Assembly: GCA_036261915.1 (NCBI GenBank)
Contig: DATAJX010000005.1
Location: 1 to 64,000 of the forward strand
Reading direction: 5' to 3'
From: DATAJX01 sp036261915
Lineage (GTDB): Bacteria; Pseudomonadota; Alphaproteobacteria; UBA2136; UBA6156
DNA length: 64,000 bases
A program made the translations under genes and the position numbers. This document shows positions 14,937 to 22,684 of the stretch, piece by piece. Numbering within the stretch: the first letter of the stretch is position 1; every line of letters starts with the position of its first letter. The notes under the pieces were generated by a model. It was not told the origin of the DNA, searched no databases, and was given only the letters and a program-made list of their open reading frames with translations.

Positions 14937-15830
14937 CTACACTAGATTTGTTTGGTCATCTCTATAACCAATGACATCTATTACTTTTAGAATATCGAAT
15001 TCTTCATCTTTCAAAAGCCCGTTAGTGTCATAAAATGAAGTCACTTCTACTAAACATCGTAATGAATCGCCGGGGTTAATTGTGACCTGCCTGTTATGAA
15101 ATTTATCAAGCCACGGTTTATCTTTTATTGAAGCTGCAACTGTCTTTGTTCCATGCTTTAACTCCCACATAGAATTACCAAGAAAATCAGGTTTCTTTAC
15201 GGCAAATATCATTGGTTGAGGGCCCGATTTCAAAATTTCTTTGACCCCAATCTCCCTCAGTTCGCCTTCGGTATATTTTGAAGATAAGTTGATATTATGA
15301 GTATGCCCATCTTCAAGAAAGCTAGCTCCATCACTTTCAATTAAGTGCCCCTTAGCCTCTGATATTTGCCTTACTGCTTGAACAATATTTGCGTCTAGTA
15401 AGGGGGTGGAGAATTCGCTTGCTCCGCTTTCACTCGCCAAACGACGAATATCAGCTTTAAACCCTTCGATATCGAACTTGTTTTGGTTAGTATTTCGAAT
15501 AAATGATTCTTTACCCTTTACTAAATATCCACCAAGAATTCTTTTCCAGTCAAAATTTTTGATGTCCTCATTATCCGCTCCCTTTAACAAATTACGAAAG
15601 AAGGACAACAATGACCCAGATTTGGTTTCTTCAAGTACCAAGTCTGCATGAATATTTACATTTAATGAACGGGCTAGTTCGATATCTATAGTTTCTAGCG
15701 AAGCCACAAAACCGGCCATTGCTTTAAAAACTCTTTTGGGATCACCCTTACCAGGCTGGTATTCAATCTTCAGCCCAAAATATCCCTCTTGGGGGTGCTT
15801 AATTAAGCTAATGTCATTGTTAGACAACAT
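14937..15830 (-). CDS. Unknown protein on an AT-rich insertion
   Basis: 297 aa from ATG 15830 (MLSNNDISLIKHPQEGYFGL); an in-frame extension to 15923 would cross GC-rich sequence and looks spurious. Base composition is markedly AT-richer than both neighbours, a sign of transfer. N-terminal region KIEYQPGKGDPKRVFKAMAGF, central basic segment, and a C-terminal beta-rich part (IFAVKKPDFLGNSMWELKHG, then VTINPGDSLRCLVEV). There is no signal peptide. I do not recognise the family; a defence-island origin is possible but unproven. It lies upstream of the RNA/peptide B pair on the same strand. Confidence 0.8.
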   Translation of the reverse strand: MLSNNDISLIKHPQEGYFGLKIEYQPGKGDPKRVFKAMAGFVASLETIDIELARSLNVNIHADLVLEETKSGSLLSFFRNLLKGADNEDIKNFDWKRILGGYLVKGKESFIRNTNQNKFDIEGFKADIRRLASESGASEFSTPLLDANIVQAVRQISEAKGHLIESDGASFLEDGHTHNINLSSKYTEGELREIGVKEILKSGPQPMIFAVKKPDFLGNSMWELKHGTKTVAASIKDKPWLDKFHNRQVTINPGDSLRCLVEVTSFYDTNGLLKDEEFDILKVIDVIGYRDDQTNLV

Positions 15831-15940
15831 GTTGAAATATAAAATTATTAAAGTTATTTGCCAATAGAAAGCCGCTTCGCTTAAATCGATTTGCGGCTTT
15901 GGGGTTTGGCGCGGTGGGGCCATTCGCTGGCGGGTGACGA

Positions 15941-16021
15941 TTTTTCATTTTATCCGACGACCGAGCAGCGCAAGCGTACACTTTGGTACGTGCGCAGCGC
16001 AGGGCTAGGAAAAATGAAAAA
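15941..16021. repeat. Palindromic element family 3, copy 1
   Basis: An imperfect palindrome: TTTTTCATTTTATCC at the left pairs with GGAAAAATGAAAAA at the right, and an inner GCGTAC/GTACGTGCG arm sits between CCGAGCA and GCGCAGGGCTA. A second copy with a changed inner arm lies at 62212-62290. Confidence 0.75.
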
Positions 16022-16042
16022 GCGGCCGCGCCAGTAGAGTGG

Positions 16043-17341
16043 CTACGAGGCTTTTTTGGACTTGGTGGTGGGGGCTTCGGCGTAAATTTTGAGAGGCTCG
16101 GTTTGGCCGCTGACCACCTTTTTGTTGATGACGACCTCTTCCAAATTCTTTTCGGCGGGGATGTCGAACATGGTGTCGAGCAGGATGTTCTCGAGAATGG
16201 CGCGCAGGCCGCGGGCGCCGGTTTTGCGCGTGATGGCTTGCTTGGCGACCTCTTCGAGTGCGTCCTTGGCGAAGGTGAGGCGCACGTTCTCCATGCCGAA
16301 CAGGGCCTGGTATTGCTTGGTGAGCGCGTTTTTGGGCGCGGTGAGGATTTCGATGAGCGCGGCCTCGTCGAGGTCTTCGAGCATGGCGAGCACCGGCAGG
16401 CGGCCGACGAATTCGGGGATGAGGCCGAACTTGACCAGGTCTTCGGGCTCGGCGTGCTGGAACAGTTCGCCCACGCCGCGTTTGTCTTCGGAATTCACCT
16501 CGGCGTTAAAGCCGATGCTGCGCTTGCGCAGGCGTTGGCCGATGACCTTTTCGAGCCCCGAGAACGCGCCGCCGCAGATGAACATGATGTTGGAAGTATC
16601 GACCTGCAGGAACTCTTGCTGCGGGTGCTTGCGGCCGCCCTGCGGGGGCACGCTGGCCACGGTGCCTTCGATGAGCTTGAGCAGCGCCTGCTGCACGCCC
16701 TCGCCGCTGACATCGCGCGTGATGGAGGGGTTATCGCCCTTGCGGGAAATCTTGTCGATCTCGTCGATATAGACGATGCCGCGTTGCGCGCGCTCGACGT
16801 TGTAATCGGACGCCTGCAGCAGTTTGAGGATGATGTTTTCGACGTCTTCGCCCACGTAGCCGGCTTCGGTGAGCGTGGTGGCGTCGGCCATGGTGAAGGG
16901 GACATCGAGAATGCGGGCCAGCGTTTGCGCCAGCAGCGTTTTGCCCGAGCCGGTGGGCCCGATAAGCAGGATGTTGGACTTTTGGATTTCGACCTCGGGC
17001 TTGTTGCCGGCGGCCAGGGCGGCGGACATGTGTTCCATCCGCTTATAATGGTTGTAGACCGCGACCGACAGGATGCGTTTGGCGCGCGTTTGGCCGATGA
17101 CGTAGTCGTCGAGCGTTTTGCGGATTTCCTGAGGCGTGGGCAGGCCTTGTTTGCCTTCGCCCTTGCGGGTTGCGGCGGCCGGGCTGGCTTCTTCTTCGCG
17201 GATGATATCCATGCACAGGCGCACGCATTCGTCGCACACAAACACTGTTGGGCCTGCGATCAGTTTACGGACTTCGTGCTGGCTTTTGCCGCAAAAGCTG
17301 CAATACAGCGTGCCGCCGGTGGGGTCGGATTTTTTTGCCAT
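16043..17341 (-). CDS. clpX: ATP-dependent Clp protease ATP-binding subunit ClpX
   Basis: Hexameric AAA+ unfoldase feeding substrates to ClpP. 432 aa from ATG 17341 (MAKKSDPTGG); ATG 17362 is an alternative and the longer frame is unlikely. N-terminal zinc-binding domain CSFCGKSQHEV...CDECVRLC; Walker A GPTGSGKT; Walker B IVYIDEIDKI; pore loop GYVGEDV; RSIGFNAEV near the IGF loop that docks on ClpP; sensor and arginine finger regions present. In most proteobacteria it directly follows clpP; here clpP lies about 1.1 kb away on the opposite strand. Confidence 0.98.
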   Translation of the reverse strand: MAKKSDPTGGTLYCSFCGKSQHEVRKLIAGPTVFVCDECVRLCMDIIREEEASPAAATRKGEGKQGLPTPQEIRKTLDDYVIGQTRAKRILSVAVYNHYKRMEHMSAALAAGNKPEVEIQKSNILLIGPTGSGKTLLAQTLARILDVPFTMADATTLTEAGYVGEDVENIILKLLQASDYNVERAQRGIVYIDEIDKISRKGDNPSITRDVSGEGVQQALLKLIEGTVASVPPQGGRKHPQQEFLQVDTSNIMFICGGAFSGLEKVIGQRLRKRSIGFNAEVNSEDKRGVGELFQHAEPEDLVKFGLIPEFVGRLPVLAMLEDLDEAALIEILTAPKNALTKQYQALFGMENVRLTFAKDALEEVAKQAITRKTGARGLRAILENILLDTMFDIPAEKNLEEVVINKKVVSGQTEPLKIYAEAPTTKSKKAS

Positions 17342-17503
17342 GGGTGATGCAAGGTTAGGCATTGGCGGGATGGTGTCAAGCCTTGTATGGGCGGTTTTGT
17401 GCTTTGCGTGCAACCGGCTTGCGCCCCTGTGGCAACACGGCCTATAGAGAGGCTACTGAGAGATACCTGTTTGTTTTGGCCCCTGTTTTTGGAGGATATT
17501 CCA

Positions 17504-18427
17504 ATGCGTTTAACCCCCCTGGCCCTTGCGGCCCTGCTGGCCACGGCCCTGCCCGCCGCTGCGCTTGCCGACGACGATGTGGACGTGCCGGGCATCTCGC
17601 CTTACTTCTGCCGGGCGCTGGAAGGGACGCCCACCGGCAATAGTTGCACAGCCCCCTATGTACCCTACAGCGGCGACGCCTGCGGCGTTTACGACGACGT
17701 GGACGATAAGAACCCCGCCACGGAGCGGTGGCTCGATGACAACAAGAACTCGTGCAGCGCCGACGTGGTGGAGCAGGCCAAGAGCATGACCCTGAAGGCC
17801 AGGGCCAAGTTGCGCGGCTACATGACCGCCGGAGGCGACGAAACCCGCAACGACCCCGTGTTCAACCAAAGCTACCGCCCCAATGGCGCCGCCCTTGACG
17901 CCGGGACCCAGTACTTTGCCGCCGAGTGCGTGGTGAAGACCTGCGGCGGCAGCGGCGGCGACCCGGCCCCACCACGCCGCGACAGCGACGACGAGGACCA
18001 GGACACCGCGCCTCCCCCGCCGCCGCGCCGCCAGCCGCCGCCCTACACCCCGGCACCCAAACCGCTGGTGCCACCGACCTTCATGTTCACGGTGTGCAAC
18101 GAGACCAACCATCCTGTGCTGGTGGCGACCTCGGACCGCAACAGCATCACCCAGCTGTTCACCACCCGGGGCTGGTGGCGCGTAAACGCCAACACCTGCC
18201 TGCGGCTGGGGCCCTATGTGGCGGGCCACTTTTACTTTTTCGGCACCTACCGGGCCCCCGGCCTGGCCAGGGTGTACGTGGCCGGCGCCGAAACCCTGAG
18301 CCTGTGCGTGGAGCCCGAGCAGTTCAACTTCGTGCGCGGCTCGCGCGATGCCTGTACCAGCGGGCAACGCCGGGACTTCAGCCACATCAACACCTACAGC
18401 GACTTCACCTGGACCATCCGGGACTGA
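17504..18427 (+). CDS. Secreted DUF1036-domain protein
   Basis: 307 aa from ATG 17504 with a strong ribosome-binding site (GGAGGATATTCCA). Signal peptide MRLTPLALAALLATALPAAALA. The middle is Cys-containing (YFCRALEG, DACGVYDD, CVVKTCGG) followed by an acidic and proline-rich linker. The C-terminal domain (FTVCNETNHPVLVATS...GWWRVNANTCLRL) is the DUF1036 type, a small Cys-containing domain common in alphaproteobacterial exported proteins. Function is not known. It lies between clpX and clpP. Confidence 0.8.
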   Translation: MRLTPLALAALLATALPAAALADDDVDVPGISPYFCRALEGTPTGNSCTAPYVPYSGDACGVYDDVDDKNPATERWLDDNKNSCSADVVEQAKSMTLKARAKLRGYMTAGGDETRNDPVFNQSYRPNGAALDAGTQYFAAECVVKTCGGSGGDPAPPRRDSDDEDQDTAPPPPPRRQPPPYTPAPKPLVPPTFMFTVCNETNHPVLVATSDRNSITQLFTTRGWWRVNANTCLRLGPYVAGHFYFFGTYRAPGLARVYVAGAETLSLCVEPEQFNFVRGSRDACTSGQRRDFSHINTYSDFTWTIRD

Positions 18428-18444
18428 AGGACTGCCGGACCGGC

Positions 18445-18472
18445 CGGCCCCCGCTTTTGCGGGGGCCGTTTT
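18445..18472 (+). terminator. Terminator after the DUF1036 gene
   Basis: CGGCCCCCGC/GCGGGGGCCG stem with TTTTCTT tail. Confidence 0.85.
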
Positions 18473-18535
18473 CTTGCCTATGTTGTTTTTGGCGTTTGGT
18501 CTGTTACACTCGCGCCCAACAGAAAGAATACTTGC

Positions 18536-19150
18536 ATGTCTTATTTAGTGCCCATGGTGATCGAACAGACCGCGCGCGGCGAGCGCAGCTACGACATTTA
18601 CAGCCGGTTGCTGAAGGAACGCGTCATTTTTGTGAGCGGCCAGGTTGAAGACCACATGGCCAACCTGATCGTGGCGCAGCTGCTGTTCCTTGAATCGGAA
18701 AACCCGGAAGCCGATATCAGCATGTACATCAACAGCCCCGGCGGCGTGGTGACCGCCGGCATGGCGATCTTGGACACCATGCGTTACATCAAGTGCGACG
18801 TGAGCACCATTTGCGTTGGTTTGGCCGCGAGCATGGGCAGCCTGCTTTTGGCGGGCGGCACCAAGGGCAAGCGCTTTGCGCTGAACAATGCCAAGGTGAT
18901 GATCCACCAGCCGCTGGGCGGCGCGCAGGGGCAGGCCAGCGACATTGCCATTGCCGCCAAGAATATTCTGGAGACCCGCGACCTGGTGAACCGTATTCTG
19001 GCCGACTGCACCGGGCAGAAAATTGAACGCATCGAGAAAGACACCGACCGCGACAACTACATGACCGCCGCCGATGCCAAGGCTTACGGCCTTATCGACC
19101 ATGTGCTGACCCACCGCGACGACGCCAAGGGCAAAAAGAAGGCGGCTTAA
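18536..19150 (+). CDS. clpP: ATP-dependent Clp protease proteolytic subunit ClpP
   Basis: Tetradecameric serine protease chamber working with ClpX/ClpA. 204 aa. N-terminal VPMVIEQTARGERSYDIYSRLLKERVIF is typical, including the short axial-loop segment. Catalytic Ser in GLAASMGSLLL, His in MIHQPLGGAQG, Asp in the ERIEKDTDRD region. Tail DDAKGKKKAA is basic. The last 110 bp occur again at 19275-19384 beyond a terminator and a palindromic element; the three differences are all synonymous in this frame. Confidence 0.98.
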   Translation: MSYLVPMVIEQTARGERSYDIYSRLLKERVIFVSGQVEDHMANLIVAQLLFLESENPEADISMYINSPGGVVTAGMAILDTMRYIKCDVSTICVGLAASMGSLLLAGGTKGKRFALNNAKVMIHQPLGGAQGQASDIAIAAKNILETRDLVNRILADCTGQKIERIEKDTDRDNYMTAADAKAYGLIDHVLTHRDDAKGKKKAA

Positions 19151-19161
19151 TTGCTGCTGGC

Positions 19162-19188
19162 AAAAAAGCGCCGAAGAGGCGCTTTTTT
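19162..19188 (+). terminator. clpP terminator
   Basis: AAAAAAGCGCC/GGCGCTTTTTT stem, 12 bp after the clpP stop. Confidence 0.85.
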
Positions 19189-19189
19189 G

Positions 19190-19274
19190 TGGCGCTCGGT
19201 CCCCTCGCTGGCCCGCTGCGGCGGGCCGTCGCTTCGCGATTTTCAGCGCTTATGAAGCGCGCCTTTGGCGCGAC
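19190..19274 (+). repeat. Palindromic element family 1, copy after clpP
   Basis: Contains a GGCCCGCTGCGGCGGGCC palindrome, CGCTTCGCG, then the family core GCGCTTATGAAGCG and hairpin CGCGCC-TTT-GGCGCG ending GAC. The displaced clpP end starts at the next base, 19275. Confidence 0.75.
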
Positions 19275-19384
19275 ACACCGACCGCGACAACTACATGACC
19301 GCCGCCGATGCCAAGGCTTACGGCCTTATCGACCACGTGCTGACCCACCGCGACGATGCCAAGGGCAAGAAGAAGGCGGCTTAA
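19275..19384 (+). pseudogene. Displaced duplicate of the clpP 3' end
   Basis: Matches 19041-19150 (last 36 codons and stop) at 107 of 110 positions by my count. The differences (CAT/CAC, GAC/GAT, AAA/AAG) are silent third-position changes. It has no start of its own and follows a palindromic element directly. It resembles the displaced original end left when an element brings in a replacement gene end. Confidence 0.9.
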
Positions 19385-19396
19385 GCCGCGTAAATA

Positions 19397-19427
19397 AAAA
19401 CGCCCCCGGACAGGGGGCGTTTTTTTA
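19397..19427. terminator. Second terminator beyond the duplicated clpP end
   Basis: AAAAACGCCCCC/GGGGGCGTTTTTTT stem. It may be the original clpP terminator and also serves the convergent gene at 19425-19946. Confidence 0.85.
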
Positions 19428-19946
19428 TTGGGCCTGCAAAAGCTGCGGGCGTTGCGCGAGGTTGGCCGGGCTGTGGGCCTTGAGCAGCATTTGCAGGCCG
19501 GACCAGGTCTGGTCTTCGAGGTTGCTTTGCTCATACAGCCTGGCCACCACGTGAAGGTTGGTGCCCGGCTGGATGACCCGCAAAGCCGCTCGCGCGAAGG
19601 CGGCGGGGCGGTCGGTGCCGTGGTCGTAGAAGCGCATGAGGATGGCCGAGAACTCGACCGGGAAATTGTAGCGCCGCCGGGCTTCGTGGAAGGCAGCCGA
19701 ATGGCCCGTTTTGCCGGTGAGCAGGTAAAACAGGCAGCCGCAGCGCTCGTATCCCGCGGCCCTGCCCGGCCAGAACCGCCACGAGCGGAACCAGCCGCGG
19801 CGCTTGCGCGTGTTCTTTTTCCAGCACTTCTGGATGAACATATGGTTGGGCGTATTGTCGAGCAGCGCGACGGCCTGCCGATGGATGTTGGGCGAACCGA
19901 AAAAGGCTCCGGGGGATTGGGGGGTGAAGTTTCGTTCGTGTCGCAT
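19425..19946 (-). CDS. Unknown basic protein
   Basis: 173 aa, ending against the terminator. Rich in Arg and aromatic residues (IQKCWKKNTRKRRGWFRSWRFW), with FPVEFSAILMRFYDHGTDRP and a helical C-terminus (LHVVARLYEQSNLEDQTWSGL). No membrane segment or signal peptide. No family recognised. The ribosome-binding site is weak (AAAGGG). GC-rich third positions support coding. Confidence 0.6.
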   Translation of the reverse strand: MRHERNFTPQSPGAFFGSPNIHRQAVALLDNTPNHMFIQKCWKKNTRKRRGWFRSWRFWPGRAAGYERCGCLFYLLTGKTGHSAAFHEARRRYNFPVEFSAILMRFYDHGTDRPAAFARAALRVIQPGTNLHVVARLYEQSNLEDQTWSGLQMLLKAHSPANLAQRPQLLQAQ

Positions 19947-20068
19947 GGCAAAACCCTTTGCTTGTGCGGGAAAAAAGAACGCTTCAGATAGCGGGAGTAT
20001 AGCCGAGCGGCGGGTAAAATAAAGGGGGCCGCCAGATGGTTTTGGCGACCCCCTTCTGGTTCGACCAC

Positions 20069-20605
20069 TTAAACGGTGGTGATGTCTTTTTCCTTGTTGG
20101 TCAGCAGGGCATCGACCTGCGCCATGAAGCCGGAAACCTCTTTTTCAAACGCTTCGGTGGCACGCTTGTGCGCGTCTTCGCCTTCTTCTTCCTTGACCGT
20201 TTTGAGCGCGTCGAGGCCGTCGCGGCGCACGTTGCGCAGCGCGATGCGGGCGTCTTCGGCGTACTTTTTGGCGAGCTTGACCAGCTCGGCCCGGCGTTGC
20301 TCGTTCAGTTCGGGCAGCGGAATGCGGATGAGCTGGCCGTCGACCGCCGGGTTGAGGCCGAGGCCTGCGTCGCGGATGGCTTTTTCGGTGGCCGCGACCA
20401 ATGAGCCGTCCCACACCTGCACGGTGAGCAGGCGGGCTTCGGCCACGTTGATGTTGCCCACCTGGTTGATGGGCATTTTGCTGCCGTAGGCGTCGACCAT
20501 GACCGGGTTGAGCAGGTCGGTGGTGGCGCGGCCGGTGCGCAGGCTCGCGAATTCCTGTTTAAGCGCCGCGATGGCGCCGTTCATGCGTTGGGTGATATCT
20601 GACAT
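20069..20605 (-). CDS. frr: Ribosome recycling factor
   Basis: With EF-G it splits post-termination ribosomes. 178 aa from ATG 20605 (MSDITQRMNGAIAALKQEF), slightly shorter than the usual 185; the longer frame adds an unrelated leader. Diagnostic SLRTGRATTDLLNPVMVDAYG, LNPAVDGQLIRIPLPELNEQRR and LVKLAKKYAEDARIALRNVRRD are present. It lacks the usual tsf-pyrH neighbours. Confidence 0.97.
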   Translation of the reverse strand: MSDITQRMNGAIAALKQEFASLRTGRATTDLLNPVMVDAYGSKMPINQVGNINVAEARLLTVQVWDGSLVAATEKAIRDAGLGLNPAVDGQLIRIPLPELNEQRRAELVKLAKKYAEDARIALRNVRRDGLDALKTVKEEEGEDAHKRATEAFEKEVSGFMAQVDALLTNKEKDITTV

Positions 20606-20751
20606 AGGCCGGAACGTGCCTTTAAACCCGTGCCGCGTCAAGCTGTTGACAAAACCCCCGCCCGGCCTTTTGATGCGCCACTTGTTTTTGTTGCGTCACC
20701 TCAACACGTTTATTCCCCCTGCCCTGCAACCCCCTGCCTTACGGACAAGCC

Positions 20752-21000
20752 ATGAGCACCCAACAGGAATTCGACCAATCGAGTGCTGTCATAAATGCGC
20801 TGTGCCGGCACTTTGGAAACGCCCCCACCAGCAAGCCCTTTACCGGCGAACCGCCCGGAAAACTGCTGTGCTTTGCCCAGGAGCCCGAGCCGGGCAAGCG
20901 GCCCCCGCGCCGGTTGAACGACTTTGAGGACCAGGTGAGGTCGAACGAACGGCCGGTGTACCCGCCCGGGCGGCAAGACGACCGCGGCGACCGGCTGTAA
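20752..21000 (+). CDS. Small unknown protein
   Basis: 82 aa, polar and proline-rich at the end (KRPPRRLNDFEDQVRSNERP). N-terminal helix SSAVINALCRHFGNAP. No known motif. The next small gene starts 10 bp downstream, so the pair probably forms an operon closed by the terminator at 21225. Confidence 0.5.
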   Translation: MSTQQEFDQSSAVINALCRHFGNAPTSKPFTGEPPGKLLCFAQEPEPGKRPPRRLNDFEDQVRSNERPVYPPGRQDDRGDRL

Positions 21001-21010
21001 CGGAGTACCC

Positions 21011-21220
21011 ATGCCCACCATGCAAGAGCTGGCGCAGGCCCTGATGGCCCTGCCCTGTAGCGGTTACGACCCTGCCCCGGCTTTTGCCCCGACGGTTAAC
21101 GTTGAGGCGGACCGGTGCCGGGCCACGACATTGCTGCCGCCCAACTTTGGCGGCCGCACCCCACGGGTGATGGACGACGAACCGGCGGTGCCCGTGTTCC
21201 TCTTCCGCTACACATCGTGA
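21011..21220 (+). CDS. Small unknown protein
   Basis: 69 aa with a CGGAGTACCC ribosome-binding site. MPTMQELAQALMALPCSGYDPAPAF; no family recognised. It ends just before a terminator. Confidence rests on the ribosome-binding site, the operon spacing and the GC-rich codon pattern. Confidence 0.5.
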   Translation: MPTMQELAQALMALPCSGYDPAPAFAPTVNVEADRCRATTLLPPNFGGRTPRVMDDEPAVPVFLFRYTS

Positions 21221-21224
21221 CGGC

Positions 21225-21254
21225 AAAAAGGGCAGCTTCGGCTGCTCTTTTTTT
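21225..21254 (+). terminator. Terminator
   Basis: GGCAGC-TTCG-GCTGCT stem with A tract before and a seven-T run after. It argues that the next gene starts at 21274, not upstream. Confidence 0.75.
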
Positions 21255-21273
21255 GTTGGCGTATGGTTGGGGG

Positions 21274-21981
21274 ATGGTCCGCCAACTGGGATTGCTTGCC
21301 GAACTGAACCTGCACCGCGAGGCGTGGCAGCCGGTTTTGATTTTGCTGGCCGGCGTGTTTTTGCTGAGCGCCACACCGCTGCGTGTTCCCTTCAAGTGGG
21401 CCGAGACCTTTTACCACGAGTTTTCACACGGGCTGGCCGCTCTGCTCACCGGCGGGCGCATCGGGCGGATTCAACTGCGCTTTGACGGCAGCGGCGTGTG
21501 CACCACCCGTGGCGGCAGCCGCACGTTGATATTGCTGGCGGGTTACGCCGGGGCCGCGTTGTGGGGCGGCATGCTGTACCTGATCGGCGGCGGGTTGACG
21601 CCGGAAGCCACCCAGATGTGGCTTATTGCCGAGCTGACCTTGCTGGGCATTGTGTTTGTGCTGTGGGCGCGCGACCCGCAGACGTGGCTTATTCTTCTGG
21701 TGATCGCGGGGGTATATGCGCTGGGGTTGTGGTTGCCTGACAGCCGTGTGCTGCCGTGGCTGTTCCGGATCATCGGGCTATATGTGTTGTGCAACGCGCT
21801 GAAGGCGCCGCTGGTGCTGATAGACGGCCAGAGCGTGGGCGACGGCGCCGATTTGCAGCGGCTTTACTGGATCATCCCCGAAATTGTGTGGGTGATGCTG
21901 TGGTTTGTGTTTGCGCTGGCGGTGCTGGTGTACTGCATGGCGCGCACCGTGCCCGGCGTGGGTTGGGCACTGGGGATTTAA
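21274..21981 (+). CDS. M50-type membrane metallopeptidase-like protein
   Basis: 235 aa. TM1 VLILLAGVFLLSATPL, then FYHEFSHGLAALLTGGRI with the zinc motif HEFSH at the membrane, a short beta segment (RIQLRFDGSGVCTTRGG), and four or five more membrane spans. This is the layout of M50B-like proteins, some of which cleave membrane-bound regulators. The second metal-binding Asp motif (usually N-x-x-P-x-x-x-x-D-G) is not obvious, so activity is uncertain. The start at 21274 was chosen because upstream sequence encodes a terminator. Confidence 0.75.
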   Translation: MVRQLGLLAELNLHREAWQPVLILLAGVFLLSATPLRVPFKWAETFYHEFSHGLAALLTGGRIGRIQLRFDGSGVCTTRGGSRTLILLAGYAGAALWGGMLYLIGGGLTPEATQMWLIAELTLLGIVFVLWARDPQTWLILLVIAGVYALGLWLPDSRVLPWLFRIIGLYVLCNALKAPLVLIDGQSVGDGADLQRLYWIIPEIVWVMLWFVFALAVLVYCMARTVPGVGWALGI

Positions 21982-22008
21982 AAAGGCCCCCGCAGGGGGC
22001 CTTTTTTG
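21980..22008. terminator. Terminator
   Basis: AAAAAGGCCCCC/GGGGGCCTTTTTT stem between convergent genes. Confidence 0.85.
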
Positions 22009-22019
22009 CAGTTTGGTGG

Positions 22020-22574
22020 TCAGGGCATTTTTTGCAACGTGGGGCTCCAACCTGCCAGCAGGTGCGCCAGGCAGGCCAGGCCAAGCGTGGGATTGACCCG
22101 GGCCACCAGTGTTTCGGCACCCTTCTGGAACAGGTAATACTCGTAGGCCGGGTTGCCCTGGCCGTCCATGAACGCGGCGACCTGCTTGTGGCCGTCGCGC
22201 GCCAGGTTGTTGGCCAGGACGGCCGTGGGTTGACCACCGGTGCCGTCGGGCATGCAGAGCAGGTCGCTTCCGTCGGGGCGGCCCTTGGGCAGGGTGTTGA
22301 CCGCCGACATGGGCCACGCGTTGACCAGCCACCGGCTGCCCACGGCAAGCGTGGTGAAGGTGCCGCCGGGGTGGGTATAGGCGATGGTCCAGACCTGATT
22401 GCCGTTGAGCATGGTGACAGCCGATATTTTCATTTTATCGGTGGCGCCAGGCATGGCGGCCTCTCCCACGTAGACCGCGACGATATCTTCGGACGGCGAT
22501 GCAGGCTGGGCCGATGCGGCGGCAGGGAATAAGAGAAAGAAAAGAGCGGTTAACTGGCGAAACGAGGGCAGCAT
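22020..22574 (-). CDS. Exported protein of unknown function
   Basis: 184 aa from ATG 22574 (GGAGTCTCCCC upstream). Signal peptide MLPSFRQLTALFFLLFPAAASA, then a compact mature domain (EDIVAVYVGEAAMPGATDKM, VTMLNGNQVWTIAYTHPGG, a C-terminal helix EYYLFQKGAETLVARVNP). Probably periplasmic. The family is not recognised. Confidence 0.7.
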   Translation of the reverse strand: MLPSFRQLTALFFLLFPAAASAQPASPSEDIVAVYVGEAAMPGATDKMKISAVTMLNGNQVWTIAYTHPGGTFTTLAVGSRWLVNAWPMSAVNTLPKGRPDGSDLLCMPDGTGGQPTAVLANNLARDGHKQVAAFMDGQGNPAYEYYLFQKGAETLVARVNPTLGLACLAHLLAGWSPTLQKMP

Positions 22575-22655
22575 GGGGAGACTCCGTTGGCTGCGTGGAA
22601 ATGTAGTAACCGCCATATAGGCAAGGGCGGTGGCCTTTACCAGCCCCCTGCCCGA

Positions 22656-22684
22656 TAAAAAAACCGCCCGGAGGCGGTTTTTTT
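22656..22684 (-). terminator. Terminator of secE-nusG
   Basis: AAACCGCCC-GGAGGCGGTTT stem with long A and T tracts at the nusG stop. It shows that nusG is not followed by rplK here. Confidence 0.85.

Noticed and set aside
15983..17347. A 454-aa plus-strand frame opposite clpX
   Set aside because: It is fully antisense to clpX, lacks a ribosome-binding site and has Ala/Gly/Asp-rich shadow composition.
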